Shown: positions 1 to 9,407, counted from the stretch's first letter. The stretch: DNA of 64,000 nucleotides from a bacterium (GCA_016934675.1 JAFGSJ010000051.1:1-64000); one strand, 5' to 3'. Made by a program: numbers and translations. The notes: generated by a model not told the origin, from the letters alone.

Positions 1-100
1 AAACCTGTTTTGCTTCGCTCGAAACTCCTGGGGCCTTCTATGTGCCATCATCCAGAAAATCAAAACCGAGACATCGCACATAGCTCAGAGCACAATTAGC

Positions 101-129
101 TTGACAAAAGAGTCGATATTTGAGATAGT
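101..129 (+). promoter_or_regulatory. Sigma70-like promoter for response regulator
   Basis: A perfect -35 TTGACA (101-106) is followed after 17 bases by GATAGT (124-129), which matches four of six -10 positions. It lies about 100 bp upstream of the response-regulator start at 233. Called by eye from the consensus. Confidence 0.45.
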
Positions 130-232
130 GCAGTGGGTTACATGAATAGTGTCGGAATTTCAGGTTTGAATCCTTTGAGGAAGCAGATCGATACTTTATC
201 AGATGCAGGATCAAGCACGGAGATGCTGTCCT

Positions 233-643
233 ATGAGCCAAGATAAGAAGCGCATTGACAAAGTACTCATCGTTGACGATGAAAAATTCGTCTTGAAAAT
301 TCTGGCAGATACACTTTCCAATCTTTGTCACGATATTATATTCGCAAGCAACGGCCAGGAAGCGTTGGAAAAAATTCAGACAACCTGTCCGGACTTGATT
401 ATTTCAGATATCATGATGCCGGTCATGAATGGCATAGATCTGCTGAAAGCGATTAGGGAAAACCAGCAAACATGTCACTTGCCTTTCATATTGCTCACGG
501 TGAAGGACGCGACCCTTGACATACTTGACGGTTACCATTCCGGGGCTGATTATTATTTACCCAAACCGTTCGATTATAATCAACTGGTTGAAGCCCTTGA
601 TTTCGCGATTGCTGCTAGAAAGGAAAAGAACGACCGGACCTGA
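233..643 (+). CDS. Stand-alone response regulator receiver domain
   Basis: This is a single receiver (REC) domain of about 136 residues with no output domain. The acidic pair D15-D16 (LIVDDE), the phospho-acceptor D59 (ISDIMMP), the switch Thr in LLTV and the Lys in LPKPF are all present, so it should accept phosphate from a histidine kinase. An upstream in-frame ATG at 203 exists, but the ATG at 233 has GGAG at 219-222 and begins where REC homology begins, so I prefer 233. Without an output domain it probably acts through protein contacts, as CheY- or Spo0F-like proteins do. No kinase gene is adjacent; the nearest is at 6.6-9.0 kb with its own partner. Confidence 0.85.
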   Translation: MSQDKKRIDKVLIVDDEKFVLKILADTLSNLCHDIIFASNGQEALEKIQTTCPDLIISDIMMPVMNGIDLLKAIRENQQTCHLPFILLTVKDATLDILDGYHSGADYYLPKPFDYNQLVEALDFAIAARKEKNDRT

Positions 644-835
644 ACCACACGAGCCTGTTCAGTAATCAACCTTAATCGTCCCTGTTTTCTTCAGTACAGT
701 CCTTCTTGTTTTGTAAATTTCATGTCGATGAGCTACATTTAGGCAAGAGTACGCACTTGCTTCCCGTAAAGGGAAAGAATTCATTCTGCACCATATGGTC
801 AGTTCACACCCTTCAACCTGAAAGGAGAATGAGTA

Positions 836-1474
836 ATGATGTTGAGAAAACTCATAATTATCGGCGTCGCGATATCCAGTTTTGTCCTGTTCGGGCTGGT
901 CAGCGAAACCATGGCTGATGAGGCTAAAAAAGAAATGAAGAATGAACCAGCCAAAGAGGAGACCAACAACATGCCCCAAGTTTTAATGAAAACGAGCCTT
1001 GGTTCCATAACGATTGAATTGTATCCGGATAAAGCCCCTATCGGCGTGAAGAATTTCCTGCGCTATGTGGACGAGAAGTTTTATAATGGCACAATTTTCC
1101 ATAGGGTCATTAGTGGTTTCATGATCCAGGGCGGTGGATTCGACCAGAACCTGGTCCAGAAGAAACCCCATGAACCAATTAAAAACGAAGCAGACAATGG
1201 TTTAAAAAACGATCGGGGCACAGTGGCTTATGCCCGGACCAATGTCGTTGACAGTGCCACCTGTCAGTTTTTTATCAATGTGGTGGATAACAGCTTTCTG
1301 AATCATAGAGCGAAAACGCCGCAAGATTATGGATACTGTGTTTTCGGTAAGGTCATCGCCGGTATGGATATTGTCGACAAGATCAAAGCTGTGCCCAAGG
1401 GCACAAAGGGTGGAATGCAGGATGTTCCGGTTAAGCCGGTCGAAATACAGTCTGTCGAAAGAATCGAGAAATAA
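836..1474 (+). CDS. Secreted cyclophilin-type peptidyl-prolyl isomerase
   Basis: Cyclophilin-family peptidyl-prolyl cis-trans isomerase, 212 residues, expected to help fold proteins in the periplasm. A Sec signal peptide (MMLRK, then a hydrophobic run, cleavage likely after TMA near residue 27) precedes a charged linker and the cyclophilin domain from about residue 47. Hallmarks are [13 protein letters not shown], with its catalytic Arg, and the later [12 protein letters not shown] and [10 protein letters not shown] blocks. AAAGGAG at 821-827 supports the start; two ATGs in tandem (836, 839) leave a one-codon ambiguity. The HAD-like gene follows after 67 bp containing a hairpin. Confidence 0.92.
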   Translation: MMLRKLIIIGVAISSFVLFGLVSETMADEAKKEMKNEPAKEETNNMPQVLMKTSLGSITIELYPDKAPIGVKNFLRYVDEKFYNGTIFHRVISGFMIQGGGFDQNLVQKKPHEPIKNEADNGLKNDRGTVAYARTNVVDSATCQFFINVVDNSFLNHRAKTPQDYGYCVFGKVIAGMDIVDKIKAVPKGTKGGMQDVPVKPVEIQSVERIEK

Positions 1475-1492
1475 TTCAGGTTGAGCGTACGG

Positions 1493-1523
1493 GGCGAGAC
1501 CAGCTGATAAAGCTGGTTTCGCC
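1493..1523 (+). terminator. Intergenic hairpin after cyclophilin gene
   Basis: A 12-bp stem with one G-T wobble (1493-1504 with 1512-1523) and a 7-base loop lies between the cyclophilin stop and the next start. No run of T follows, so it may be a weak terminator or an mRNA-end stabiliser rather than a full rho-independent terminator. Confidence 0.4.
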
Positions 1524-1541
1524 TGTTAAAGGGTTGAGCGA

Positions 1542-2246
1542 ATGGCCGTGATCGAGTGGATTTTATTTTCAGTCAAGGGTCCTCTCTGGAATAATGTCCG
1601 TGAGATCGAATATCTTGAGAATCTGCTGAAAGAGCACCTTGTTGAAGCGGGCGTGTCGTTCACGGACCGGGATTTCAGCGAAGCCAAACGGGCAGCCATG
1701 CTTGCATATGGTCCCGACACTTTGGAGACCATGCTATGGTCCCTGGTCAAGCCGGACGAGCAACTCTATCAAAGGATAATCAAGAGTCTTCAGCAACTGT
1801 ATCGTACTTTGAAACCTGATAAACGGCGTTCCCTGTTCAATCTGAATCCGGGTTCATTGAGGGTCCTTCACTCTCTGAGCAGGGTGTATCAACTCGGTCT
1901 GGCGGATAATGATTTTGCCACTGCCCGTTTTCTGGTTGAAGAGGCTGGTTTGAAGGCGGTTTTCAAACTAACTGACCACTTTGGTCGCAATCCATATGCG
2001 AAACCCGATGTTCGCTTTTATGAATATTTACTGCAAAAAACGGATGCTCAGCCTGAAAAAACGGTCGTGGTCGGGTCCCGTCTCGATCTTGATATCCTTC
2101 CGGCCTTAACTGCGGGATTGAAGACCATCCTGGTCAAGCGCGGCCCGTATGCCAAACTCGAACCACGCAATCCCTCGGAATTTCCTCATCTTGAAATTGA
2201 TTCGATCAAAGTCTTACCGGAAGCCATAAAGACCCTCGAAATATAA
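1542..2246 (+). CDS. HAD-fold protein lacking catalytic aspartates
   Basis: This 234-residue protein has the layout of a HAD-superfamily phosphatase with a helical cap. Where the family has its nucleophile motif (DxDGT/S), it reads ILFSVKGPLWNN, so both aspartates are replaced (Ser, Lys). Motif II is LGLADND, the motif III Lys is probably in AKPDVRFYEYLL, and motif IV reads VVGSRLDLDILPALTAG, where the family usually has GDSxxxD. The fold is clear from spacing and flanks. Phosphatase activity is unlikely from these residues, so a binding or regulatory role is inferred. It ends at a strong bidirectional terminator. ATG 1542 is preceded by AAAGGG. Confidence 0.7.
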   Translation: MAVIEWILFSVKGPLWNNVREIEYLENLLKEHLVEAGVSFTDRDFSEAKRAAMLAYGPDTLETMLWSLVKPDEQLYQRIIKSLQQLYRTLKPDKRRSLFNLNPGSLRVLHSLSRVYQLGLADNDFATARFLVEEAGLKAVFKLTDHFGRNPYAKPDVRFYEYLLQKTDAQPEKTVVVGSRLDLDILPALTAGLKTILVKRGPYAKLEPRNPSEFPHLEIDSIKVLPEAIKTLEI

Positions 2247-2249
2247 AAA

Positions 2250-2285
2250 AATCGGTCAATTTCAAAAGAATGAAATTGACCGATT
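2250..2285. terminator. Bidirectional terminator
   Basis: A 15-bp perfect inverted repeat (2250-2264 and 2271-2285) with a 6-base loop sits between the convergent HAD-like and EF-G-like genes. A-tract and T-rich flanks on both sides allow rho-independent termination in both directions. Confidence 0.85.
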
Positions 2286-2316
2286 CTCTCATCGAAAATG
2301 CAGATTACTCTTTGGT

Positions 2317-4413
2317 TTACTCCTCTTCGCCAGTCTTGAATTCGGCAATGACTTTTTCCTGCAGGTGGGCAGGTAATTCTTCATAATGAGAGAATTTCAT
2401 GCTGAAGATGCCACGACCACCGGTCATGGAGCGGAGGTCTGATGCATAGGTCAACATTTCGGCTTGCGGGACCTGTGCTTTCACGATCTGGCGATGTCCT
2501 TTGGCCTCAAAACCCTGGACTCGCCCCCGACGTCCGTTCAAATCGCCGATAATATCACCGACCATGTCCTCGGGGCAGATGACTTCGACATCCATAATCG
2601 GTTCCAGAAGGACGGGGTTGCACTGGAGGACACCTTTTTTAAAACCCATCGAAGCTGCAATTTGGAAGGCCATATCGGAAGAGTCGACGGTATGAAACGA
2701 ACCGTCAAAAAGGCCGACCCTGACATCCACGATGGGGAAACCGGCCAGGGCACCTTCCTGCATGGCTCCGATAATACCTTTTTCGACCGAGGGAATGAAG
2801 TTTTTGGGGATAACACCGCCAACGATCAGATTATCAAAGACAAAACCGCCACCACTGGGCATGGGTTCAATCCGCAGCCAGGTATCACCATACTGCCCAC
2901 GGCCGCCAGTCTGCTTCTTGTATTTGCCTTGAATTTCAGTTTTCCCGCGAATCGTCTCGCGATAAGGTATCTTCGGTAGAGTCAGGACAACCTGAACACC
3001 ATACCTTTTTTCAAGTTTAGCTACGATGATTTCAATATGTTGCTGCCCCATGCCCCACAGGAGAAGCTGCTTGGTCTGAATTTCACGGACGAACGTTATC
3101 GTGGGGTCTTCATCAGCCAATTTCTGAAGACTGAGATTGATCTTTTCTTCATCTTCCTTGGCTTTAGGCACGATGGCATAAGCAATCATGGGATTTTCTT
3201 TTTCAGGAATTGGCAAAAGAATTTGGGCAGAGCTATCGGCAATCGAATCACCGGTCCCGGTTTCTTTCAGTTTCGTGACCGCGCCCAATTCACCGGGGTA
3301 GATTTTTTCTACGGAAGTCTGGGTTTTCCCTTGCAAAAAGAATACCTGACCGACCCGTTCCTTGACATCACGATTAACATTCAGAAAGGTACTATCTGGA
3401 TTCAGCATGCCGGAATAGACCCGGAACAGGGTGATTTTTCCGGCATACGGATCGACCATGGTTTTATACACGTAACCCGAGAAAGGTTCATCCTCTTTGA
3501 AATGCCTGGTAATCTGTTCGTCAGTGTTGGGCTTCTTACCAGTAGCAGCGGGGGCCTGCAGGGGAGAAGGAAGAAACTCACCGATACAATCGAGCAGGTG
3601 GCGGACGCCAATATTGAGCAGGGCCGAACCACACAGAACCGGGACTATATCGCCCTCAAGAACAGCTTTTTTCAAACCGGAAATCACCTCTTCTGAAGAA
3701 AACTCTTCACCTTCGAGGTATTTTTCTAGAAGCGTATCATCTTTTTCTGCAGCAGCCTCGATCAATTTTTCACGAGCTTCCTGGAGCAAATCAGTCAGAT
3801 TTTCCGGGACCGGTATTTCTTCAAAATCGCCCGATTTATCGTTTTTATAGCGATAACCTTTCTGGGTGAGAACATCAACAACCCCTTCAAATTTATCTTC
3901 TTCACCGATGGGCAGATTAAAGGCTATAACCAGGTCTTTTTCACCCTTGTTGAAAATTTCGCGGAGATTGTCCATTGTTCGAGTAAAGCTGGCCCTTTCG
4001 CGATCGAGTTTATTTAAAAAAATGACCCGCGGCAGTTTATACTCATCAGCATATTCCCAGACTTTTTCGGTAAATACTTCGACACCGGCAACAGAGCAAA
4101 CCGTGATAATCGCTGAATCGCAGACGCGTAACCCCAATTTTGCCTCATTGATAAAATCGCCGTAACCGGGAGTATCGATAATCTGGTAGCGTTTTTTATC
4201 CCATTCCAGGTAACAGGGAGCGAGACTGATCGAAATTTTCCGTTCTATTTCATTTTCATCAAAATCCGTGACCGAGTTTCCTTCCTGGACTGAGGTCAAT
4301 CGCGTGGTCATTTTGGAATCAAACAGCATGGCAGATGCGAGTGAAGTCTTGCCACTATCACCGTGACCAATGATCCCGGCAACTCTGATATTGGCGATCT
4401 CATACTTTTTCAT
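2317..4413 (-). CDS. Elongation factor G-like GTPase (EF-G2 type)
   Basis: Translational GTPase of the EF-G family, 698 residues, with domains I-V in the usual order. The P-loop is GHGDSGKT (16-23) and NKLD lies at 134-137. Switch II reads DTPGYGDF (80-87) where canonical EF-G has DTPGHVDF, so the catalytic His is Tyr. Switch I (IERKISISLA) is also diverged. This pattern belongs to the EF-G-like/EF-G2 paralogues, whose cellular role is not settled, rather than the housekeeping translocase. AAGGAG lies upstream of the ATG. The gene follows purA on the same strand after a 324-bp gap holding a hairpin, so it is probably transcribed separately. Confidence 0.9.
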   Translation of the reverse strand: MKKYEIANIRVAGIIGHGDSGKTSLASAMLFDSKMTTRLTSVQEGNSVTDFDENEIERKISISLAPCYLEWDKKRYQIIDTPGYGDFINEAKLGLRVCDSAIITVCSVAGVEVFTEKVWEYADEYKLPRVIFLNKLDRERASFTRTMDNLREIFNKGEKDLVIAFNLPIGEEDKFEGVVDVLTQKGYRYKNDKSGDFEEIPVPENLTDLLQEAREKLIEAAAEKDDTLLEKYLEGEEFSSEEVISGLKKAVLEGDIVPVLCGSALLNIGVRHLLDCIGEFLPSPLQAPAATGKKPNTDEQITRHFKEDEPFSGYVYKTMVDPYAGKITLFRVYSGMLNPDSTFLNVNRDVKERVGQVFFLQGKTQTSVEKIYPGELGAVTKLKETGTGDSIADSSAQILLPIPEKENPMIAYAIVPKAKEDEEKINLSLQKLADEDPTITFVREIQTKQLLLWGMGQQHIEIIVAKLEKRYGVQVVLTLPKIPYRETIRGKTEIQGKYKKQTGGRGQYGDTWLRIEPMPSGGGFVFDNLIVGGVIPKNFIPSVEKGIIGAMQEGALAGFPIVDVRVGLFDGSFHTVDSSDMAFQIAASMGFKKGVLQCNPVLLEPIMDVEVICPEDMVGDIIGDLNGRRGRVQGFEAKGHRQIVKAQVPQAEMLTYASDLRSMTGGRGIFSMKFSHYEELPAHLQEKVIAEFKTGEEE

Positions 4414-4528
4414 TACTTGGGGTCTCCTTTCTCGCTCGGTAAATCCCGTCTATTCAGCATTTTTATTGATAACAGTATCATTGCATCTGTGCTCAAGCAG
4501 GGTGAGCCATAATGCCCGAAAACATTTA

Positions 4529-4571
4529 GTCGAGCGGTTTTCAGCCGCAGGTAACAGACCAGCCGCTCGAC
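4529..4571 (-). promoter_or_regulatory. Leader hairpin upstream of EF-G-like gene
   Basis: The perfect 9-bp arms GTCGAGCGG (4529-4537) and CCGCTCGAC (4563-4571) enclose a 25-base loop, about 115 bp upstream of the EF-G-like start. No T-run follows on the minus strand. It could be a leader structure or a leftover purA terminator. Confidence 0.35.
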
Positions 4572-4581
4572 AGCCCTAGAT

Positions 4582-4610
4582 ACACTATATCTGTATCGGA
4601 CAAATTTCAA
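4582..4610 (-). promoter_or_regulatory. Weak promoter candidate for EF-G-like gene
   Basis: Reading the minus strand, TTGAAA (4610-4605) is followed after 17 bases by TAGTGT (4587-4582). The -10 match is poor. The predicted transcript would begin close to the leader hairpin. Confidence 0.25.
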
Positions 4611-4737
4611 TGGCGTTGAAAGAAAGCACAGACCAGATTTCAACGACATGAACTTGTACAAGATTGAATTTCGAAAACCGTCGTCAGCGGACCTGGTCCG
4701 GTCGACTAGTCCTGATTATACTTACCGGTGCACACTC

Positions 4738-6084
4738 TCAGTTCGAATTGATTAAGTCTGGAAACTGATCAAAGAAACGGGCGCTGGGAACATAGAATGC
4801 CTGATCACGTTCGGGTCCGACCGACACGATTGCGATCTCGACCCCGACCAGGTCCTGCACTACTTCCAGGTAATTCCGGGCAGCTTTGGGCAAGTCCTCG
4901 ATCGATCGACACCGGCTGATATCCTCCAACCAACCCTCGACCTCGATATACTCCGGGCAAACCTGATCCAGACTGGATGGATATTCGGGAAACTCATCCA
5001 GTCTGCGTGATCCGAGTTCATACGCCTGACAGATTTTTATTTTCCTGAAGCCGGAAAGCACGTCGAGTTTAGTGAGTGCCAAGGCAGACAGACCGTTGAT
5101 GCGAACTGCATAGCGCATAACCGGCACATCAAACCAGCCACACCGACGTGGCCGCCCCGTGGTCGAGCCGAACTCGTGTCCGCATTGCCTGATGGTCTCT
5201 CCTGCTTGTTCGAGGTCTTCCGTAGGAAAAGCTCCAGCCCCGACCCGCGTTACGTATGCTTTGCATATACCCAATACCTGGTCAAACCAGCATGGTCCGA
5301 TACCCAGACCGGTGATCGCACCACCTGCGGTCGAATTCGAGGAAGTCACAAATGGGTATGTTCCGTGATCGACATCGAGGTGGGTCCCCTGAGCCCCCTC
5401 ACATAAAAGGTTCGATCCTGCACATAACTGTTCATGCAACCAACGCGAGGTTTCACGGATATATGGCCGTATTTTCGAAATATGCGGTCGGTATTCTTCG
5501 ATCATGGCGGAGACACTGCAGAGAGTACTCTTATAGATCTGACTGGCCAGAGCCTGTTTCCAGGCCGTGTTTTGTTCGAGTTTGTCCCTGAATCGTTCGT
5601 CATCGAGTAAATCTGCCATGACCAGACCACGTCGGGCGATTTTATCTTCATATGTCGGGCCGATCCCACGAAGGGTCGTCCCTATTTTGACCGAGGAAGC
5701 ACTCTCTTCAGTGTGTTTCTCAATCTGAATATGACTGGGAAGAATGACATGGGCCCTGCTGGAGATGACGAGCCTGTCCTCAAAAGACAATCCACGCGCG
5801 GCTATCTGTTCCAATTCAGTTACCAGAGTCGGCAGATGGATGACCATGCCGTTACCCAATAAAACTTTTTTCCCGGCATGTAGTATCCCGGTCGGGACAA
5901 GGTGAAAAATATATTTTTCACCTTGGACGACCACGGTGTGGCCGGCATTGCCGCCCCCTTGATAGCGGCCGATGATATCGAAATGGCCCGCGAGAAGATC
6001 GATGATTTTTGCCTTGCCTTCATCTCCCCACTGTGTTCCCACAACAATAAGATTATGCTTTTTCCCATGAATGTGCTCAATCAT
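4738..6084 (-). CDS. purA: Adenylosuccinate synthetase
   Basis: Converts IMP and aspartate, with GTP, to adenylosuccinate, the first committed step of AMP synthesis in the cytosol. At 448 residues it is slightly longer than the usual 425-435. Visible signatures are VGTQWGDEGK (catalytic Asp, D21), GGGNAGHTVV (catalytic His, H49), the EGAQGTHLDVDHGTYPFVTSSN region and TTGRPRRCGWFD. The P-loop Gly of GDEGKGK is Ala here. The frame stays open 37 codons further upstream, but the ATG at 6084 has GGAGAG just before it and starts where homology starts. It lies 107 bp downstream of a response regulator on the same strand; the link is unclear. Confidence 0.96.
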   Translation of the reverse strand: MIEHIHGKKHNLIVVGTQWGDEGKAKIIDLLAGHFDIIGRYQGGGNAGHTVVVQGEKYIFHLVPTGILHAGKKVLLGNGMVIHLPTLVTELEQIAARGLSFEDRLVISSRAHVILPSHIQIEKHTEESASSVKIGTTLRGIGPTYEDKIARRGLVMADLLDDERFRDKLEQNTAWKQALASQIYKSTLCSVSAMIEEYRPHISKIRPYIRETSRWLHEQLCAGSNLLCEGAQGTHLDVDHGTYPFVTSSNSTAGGAITGLGIGPCWFDQVLGICKAYVTRVGAGAFPTEDLEQAGETIRQCGHEFGSTTGRPRRCGWFDVPVMRYAVRINGLSALALTKLDVLSGFRKIKICQAYELGSRRLDEFPEYPSSLDQVCPEYIEVEGWLEDISRCRSIEDLPKAARNYLEVVQDLVGVEIAIVSVGPERDQAFYVPSARFFDQFPDLINSN

Positions 6085-6191
6085 GATGTTCTCTCTCCAA
6101 ACATGGCTGAACAATCGCCCGCGTCTTGAGTGCTCGTGCATCTTTCTGCAAGCACATGAAATAACGATAATGATCGCTTTCTTATCCCAGA

Positions 6192-6545
6192 TCAAGTTAA
6201 TAATGAATCGACCGTCCGAAGTAAAGTACTCATATCCGCTGATTTAGTCACATACGCATCTGAGGCCCATACGGAGAAATCATGCTTGAATTCGCCATAG
6301 GCAGTGCTGATAATCACGGGGATGGGACCAAAATTTTCGCGAAGCATCCGTAAAAAGTGAATACCATCCATTCCGCTCATCTTGATGTCGAGTGTGATCA
6401 GGTCGGGCGGGTCCTGCGAGACCAGTTCCAATGCTTCCTCGCCCGTTGCAGCAGTCCTGACCAAATAGCCTGCCTGGCTGAATTCATCATGATACAGAAT
6501 CCGGATGCTCTCTTCATCATCAATTACCAGAATTTTTTTATTCAT
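6192..6545 (-). CDS. Response regulator paired with GAF histidine kinase
   Basis: Single REC domain of 117 residues. D9-D10 (VIDDEE), phospho-acceptor D53 (TLDIKMSG), the Thr in ISTAY and the Lys in VTKSAD are present. It follows the histidine kinase gene on the same strand after 47 bp, so it is the probable partner. I place the start at the ATG at 6545, preceded by AGGAAG, not at the upstream ATG at 6587, which lacks such a site and adds non-homologous residues. It has no output domain and is distinct in sequence from the regulator at 233-643. Confidence 0.88.
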   Translation of the reverse strand: MNKKILVIDDEESIRILYHDEFSQAGYLVRTAATGEEALELVSQDPPDLITLDIKMSGMDGIHFLRMLRENFGPIPVIISTAYGEFKHDFSVWASDAYVTKSADMSTLLRTVDSLLT

Positions 6546-6592
6546 GACATTCTTCCTAACCGGTCCATCGAATGAAGCCCTCTTCAAACATA

Positions 6593-9019
6593 TTAAAAAT
6601 CACTCTTGTGATCATCCCGATCAACCTCTGCTTCCAAAGGACCAGGATGAGTGTGTCCGGCGATTTCTTTTGGAAAGCGAATCTTGAAGGTCACGCCCTG
6701 ACCGTATCTATTAATCAAGCGGAGACTGCCCTTATTGCGTTCCACGATTTTCAGGGCCAGCGGCAATCCCAAACCGATCCCCTTTTCCTTGGTGGTAAAG
6801 AAAGGATTAAAAATATTCGAAACGATCTCGCTCTCGATTCCTCCTCCGGTGTCTGAAATTTCGAGGCAAACCTGTTCGCCTTCATCGTGTTCGATAAAAG
6901 AACGTACCGTCAGCAGACCTCCATCTTTCATGGCTTGAATGGCATTATTGATCAAATTGATCATCACCTGTTTCAGCCCGTTTTTATCAACCATTATCTC
7001 GGGTAAATCGCGAGACAATTCCTTGTGCAATCCTATTTTCTGAGACCTGAGTTCACTCTCATACAGAAAAATGATCTCGGCTAAAATATCGTTCAGTTTG
7101 ACCGGCTCGAAGTCTGTTCGTGCTTCGCGAGCGAACTGCAAGATATTGTGCAGTATTTTTTCCAATCTGTCAACTTCCTTAATGATGATATCAGTATAGG
7201 TCGTGCCGATATCCGGCGAATGTTGAAGGACGAGCGCATGTAATCGTCGGGCAAATCCTCCGATAGCGACCAGGGGATTTCGGATTTCATGGGCCATCAA
7301 AGCAGATAACTCACCAAGAGCAGTGAGTTTTTCGTGTTGCTCCAATTGCTGATGAGTCATTTCCAGTTTCCCGGTCAACTCTTTCATCTGGAAATACAGA
7401 CTGGACAGCTCAATCGATACACCTGCATGACCGGCAAACAAAGCCAGCATCCGGATGTCTTCCGGGAAAATCGGTTGACGGTTATAAAAATTGTCCACGG
7501 CGATGACACCGAGTATTCGCTCACCCGACATCAACGGTACTGTGGCAAATTCAACACCTCGGAAAAAATGGGTTAATTGGATGGGGCAACGTGTAGCGGA
7601 GTCTTCAACTGAAACATGCTGCGTTTTCCTTTCCAGAACGGTATCGGTAAATACATTGGCCGGTCCGGACAGGGGCAACACTACATGCAGTATTTCCCGG
7701 TGGAAATCACTGTTCAGATAACTTTTACTCTGCATAATGTGGACAATCCACTCCTGATACGGCCGTTCTTCCCGATGTAGATTGGTCCAGATCCGATTGG
7801 CTTCATCACCCGAGCTGGGTCCGATACCCATCATTCCGTGGAGTGCATTGTCCTTTTCATCGATCATCAATAAGACGGCCCGATTGAAACCCATACCATC
7901 ACCCAGGGTTATCGCCGTCAGAATCAGGTGCAAGCGTTGCTCGATACTCATTGTTTCCTTAAAAAGATAGGAAATCTCATAGATAAGAGAAAATTTCCAG
8001 ACCCTGTCCCTGTTCAAGCGGGCTAATTTCTGACTCTCCGTGTAAAACCGGCAATGTTCAAGGGCAATACTGGTATGAAAACACAATTCCTGAAGCAACA
8101 GGATCTGATCGGTACTGAAGGGGGCCTTCTTCTCGGCAAGTACCTGATTTCGGGTAAAAACGAACAATACGCCCAGCTCCTGGTCCTGAATTTTCAGGAG
8201 AAAGGACACTCCCCGAAATGGTCCGATTTCGATACAACTGTAGGGAAGCCGGGTCGCTTCCGTGACTGTCCCGGATTCATTCATTTTCGCTGACCGTGAA
8301 GAAAAAGGTGGCGTGTACTCATGCACATTTTCCGGGTACTCGCCCCAAGTCATAATATAGGCGTCCTTCCCGTGATCATGAACCTTCAAAACACAACCAC
8401 TGATGCCATCCTGCTCAAGAATACTCCCAACAAGACTGTTGATGATCGCTTCCTCACTCATGGTATAATGCAAGGTCGAGTAAATCGTATTTATGGTTGT
8501 GAGGTTCTTCAACTGTCTCTGCCAGCTTAGAAGCTGGTCACTGTCAGCCCAACCTTGCCCAAGCAGAAGAGTTAATAATTCGAGTATCTTGATTTCCTCT
8601 GGGGTTATGTTCATCCCCTCTGTCCAAGCAAAGCCCAAGAAACCCCGGAAAGTGTTCTGATAGAGCACAGGAACGGTCAATATAGAGCGTATCTTATCGC
8701 TGCTCGACTCGAGCTGAGCATCGGCCGCTTTGTGGACCGAGACCTGCTCATAGAAACGACTCCCGGCACGATCGATCATGCTTAAAAGAGGTTGATCATA
8801 CTCATCCCAGAGGTCTGCCAATTGCCTCATCCCGACAGGTTGAGAAGACCAGACAATCCGAAAATCGCCGGATTGTTCAACGGGTTCACAAAAAACCATC
8901 ATGAAAGCCCCACTGAAGCGAAAGAGGCCCTCGAAAACCCTATCCGGAGAATCTGAAACCGTCTCCAAACGGAGACCGGTTACTAAATGAAAGATTTCGC
9001 TGTAATCCCAGTTGACCAT
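6593..9019 (-). CDS. Soluble multi-GAF sensor histidine kinase
   Basis: Sensor kinase of 808 residues without membrane segments, so it probably senses a cytoplasmic signal. Three GAF-like domains (about 20-165, 185-325 and 345-545) lead through a short coiled coil (545-565) into HisKA with H577 in LMAHEIRNP. The HATPase domain follows with N-box NLINNAIQAM (688-697), G1 DTGGG (723-727) and G2 GIGLGLP (747-753). The third GAF carries a Cys and His residues but no ligand can be assigned. All residues needed for autophosphorylation are there. Its cognate regulator follows at 6192-6545, with purA beyond. The start has a moderate AGAG ribosome site. Confidence 0.92.
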   Translation of the reverse strand: MVNWDYSEIFHLVTGLRLETVSDSPDRVFEGLFRFSGAFMMVFCEPVEQSGDFRIVWSSQPVGMRQLADLWDEYDQPLLSMIDRAGSRFYEQVSVHKAADAQLESSSDKIRSILTVPVLYQNTFRGFLGFAWTEGMNITPEEIKILELLTLLLGQGWADSDQLLSWQRQLKNLTTINTIYSTLHYTMSEEAIINSLVGSILEQDGISGCVLKVHDHGKDAYIMTWGEYPENVHEYTPPFSSRSAKMNESGTVTEATRLPYSCIEIGPFRGVSFLLKIQDQELGVLFVFTRNQVLAEKKAPFSTDQILLLQELCFHTSIALEHCRFYTESQKLARLNRDRVWKFSLIYEISYLFKETMSIEQRLHLILTAITLGDGMGFNRAVLLMIDEKDNALHGMMGIGPSSGDEANRIWTNLHREERPYQEWIVHIMQSKSYLNSDFHREILHVVLPLSGPANVFTDTVLERKTQHVSVEDSATRCPIQLTHFFRGVEFATVPLMSGERILGVIAVDNFYNRQPIFPEDIRMLALFAGHAGVSIELSSLYFQMKELTGKLEMTHQQLEQHEKLTALGELSALMAHEIRNPLVAIGGFARRLHALVLQHSPDIGTTYTDIIIKEVDRLEKILHNILQFAREARTDFEPVKLNDILAEIIFLYESELRSQKIGLHKELSRDLPEIMVDKNGLKQVMINLINNAIQAMKDGGLLTVRSFIEHDEGEQVCLEISDTGGGIESEIVSNIFNPFFTTKEKGIGLGLPLALKIVERNKGSLRLINRYGQGVTFKIRFPKEIAGHTHPGPLEAEVDRDDHKSDF

Positions 9020-9407
9020 ATGTTTCTCTTCATCTCACGCTTCATGTGGTCCCGTAACCACACTTATTGGCAACTGGCCAGTAATGTACCAGACTTTTCC
9101 ACGAGCTGCAAGATGGTTTATTCTCATTCTCGGCTCGAGGACCATGTAGTGAGCATAAGACTAGGGCTTCTCCTCTGATTATTTCCAATACATTTCTGAA
9201 AAAACATAAAAAAAAAAGAAAAAATCTTGCCATAGCCGGAAATTTATGCTATAACTCTGACAATTATAGGCATGGGTAAGTCGAGAGAATGCGAAATGGG
9301 TTCCATACTCACTTCTTGCCACGTGCTCGTCGTTATTGTGTTATGACAAAATTGCGAATAGTGTTTTTATTAAACCAATAGTGCGGTGGCAAAGAAAGGA
9401 GAATCCT
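9020..9407. other. Divergent intergenic region, kinase / barrel gene
   Basis: These 388 bp separate the divergent kinase and barrel genes. They contain an A-rich tract (about 9199-9224) immediately upstream of a good plus-strand promoter (9227-9255), and then a leader of about 145 bases. I see no gene in them. Confidence 0.5.
9227..9255 (+). promoter_or_regulatory. Promoter for outer-membrane protein gene
   Basis: TTGCCA (9227-9232), a 17-base spacer and TATAAC (9250-9255). A poly-A stretch just upstream resembles an UP element, consistent with strong expression of the downstream barrel protein. Confidence 0.6.

Larger units (their letters stand above)
4414..4737. other. Intergenic leader between purA and EF-G-like gene
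   Basis: These 324 bp contain no credible gene. They hold a 9-bp inverted repeat (4529-4537/4563-4571) and a weak minus-strand promoter candidate (4582-4610), so they look like the 5' leader of the EF-G-like gene. Confidence 0.5.

Noticed and set aside
38-331. Minus-strand ORF of 97 codons over the response-regulator start
   Set aside because: It overlaps the better-supported REC gene and has no recognisable domain or ribosome site.
3037-3696. Plus-strand ORF of 219 codons inside the EF-G-like gene
   Set aside because: It lies wholly antisense to a conserved GTPase and its translation shows no domain; a shadow frame.
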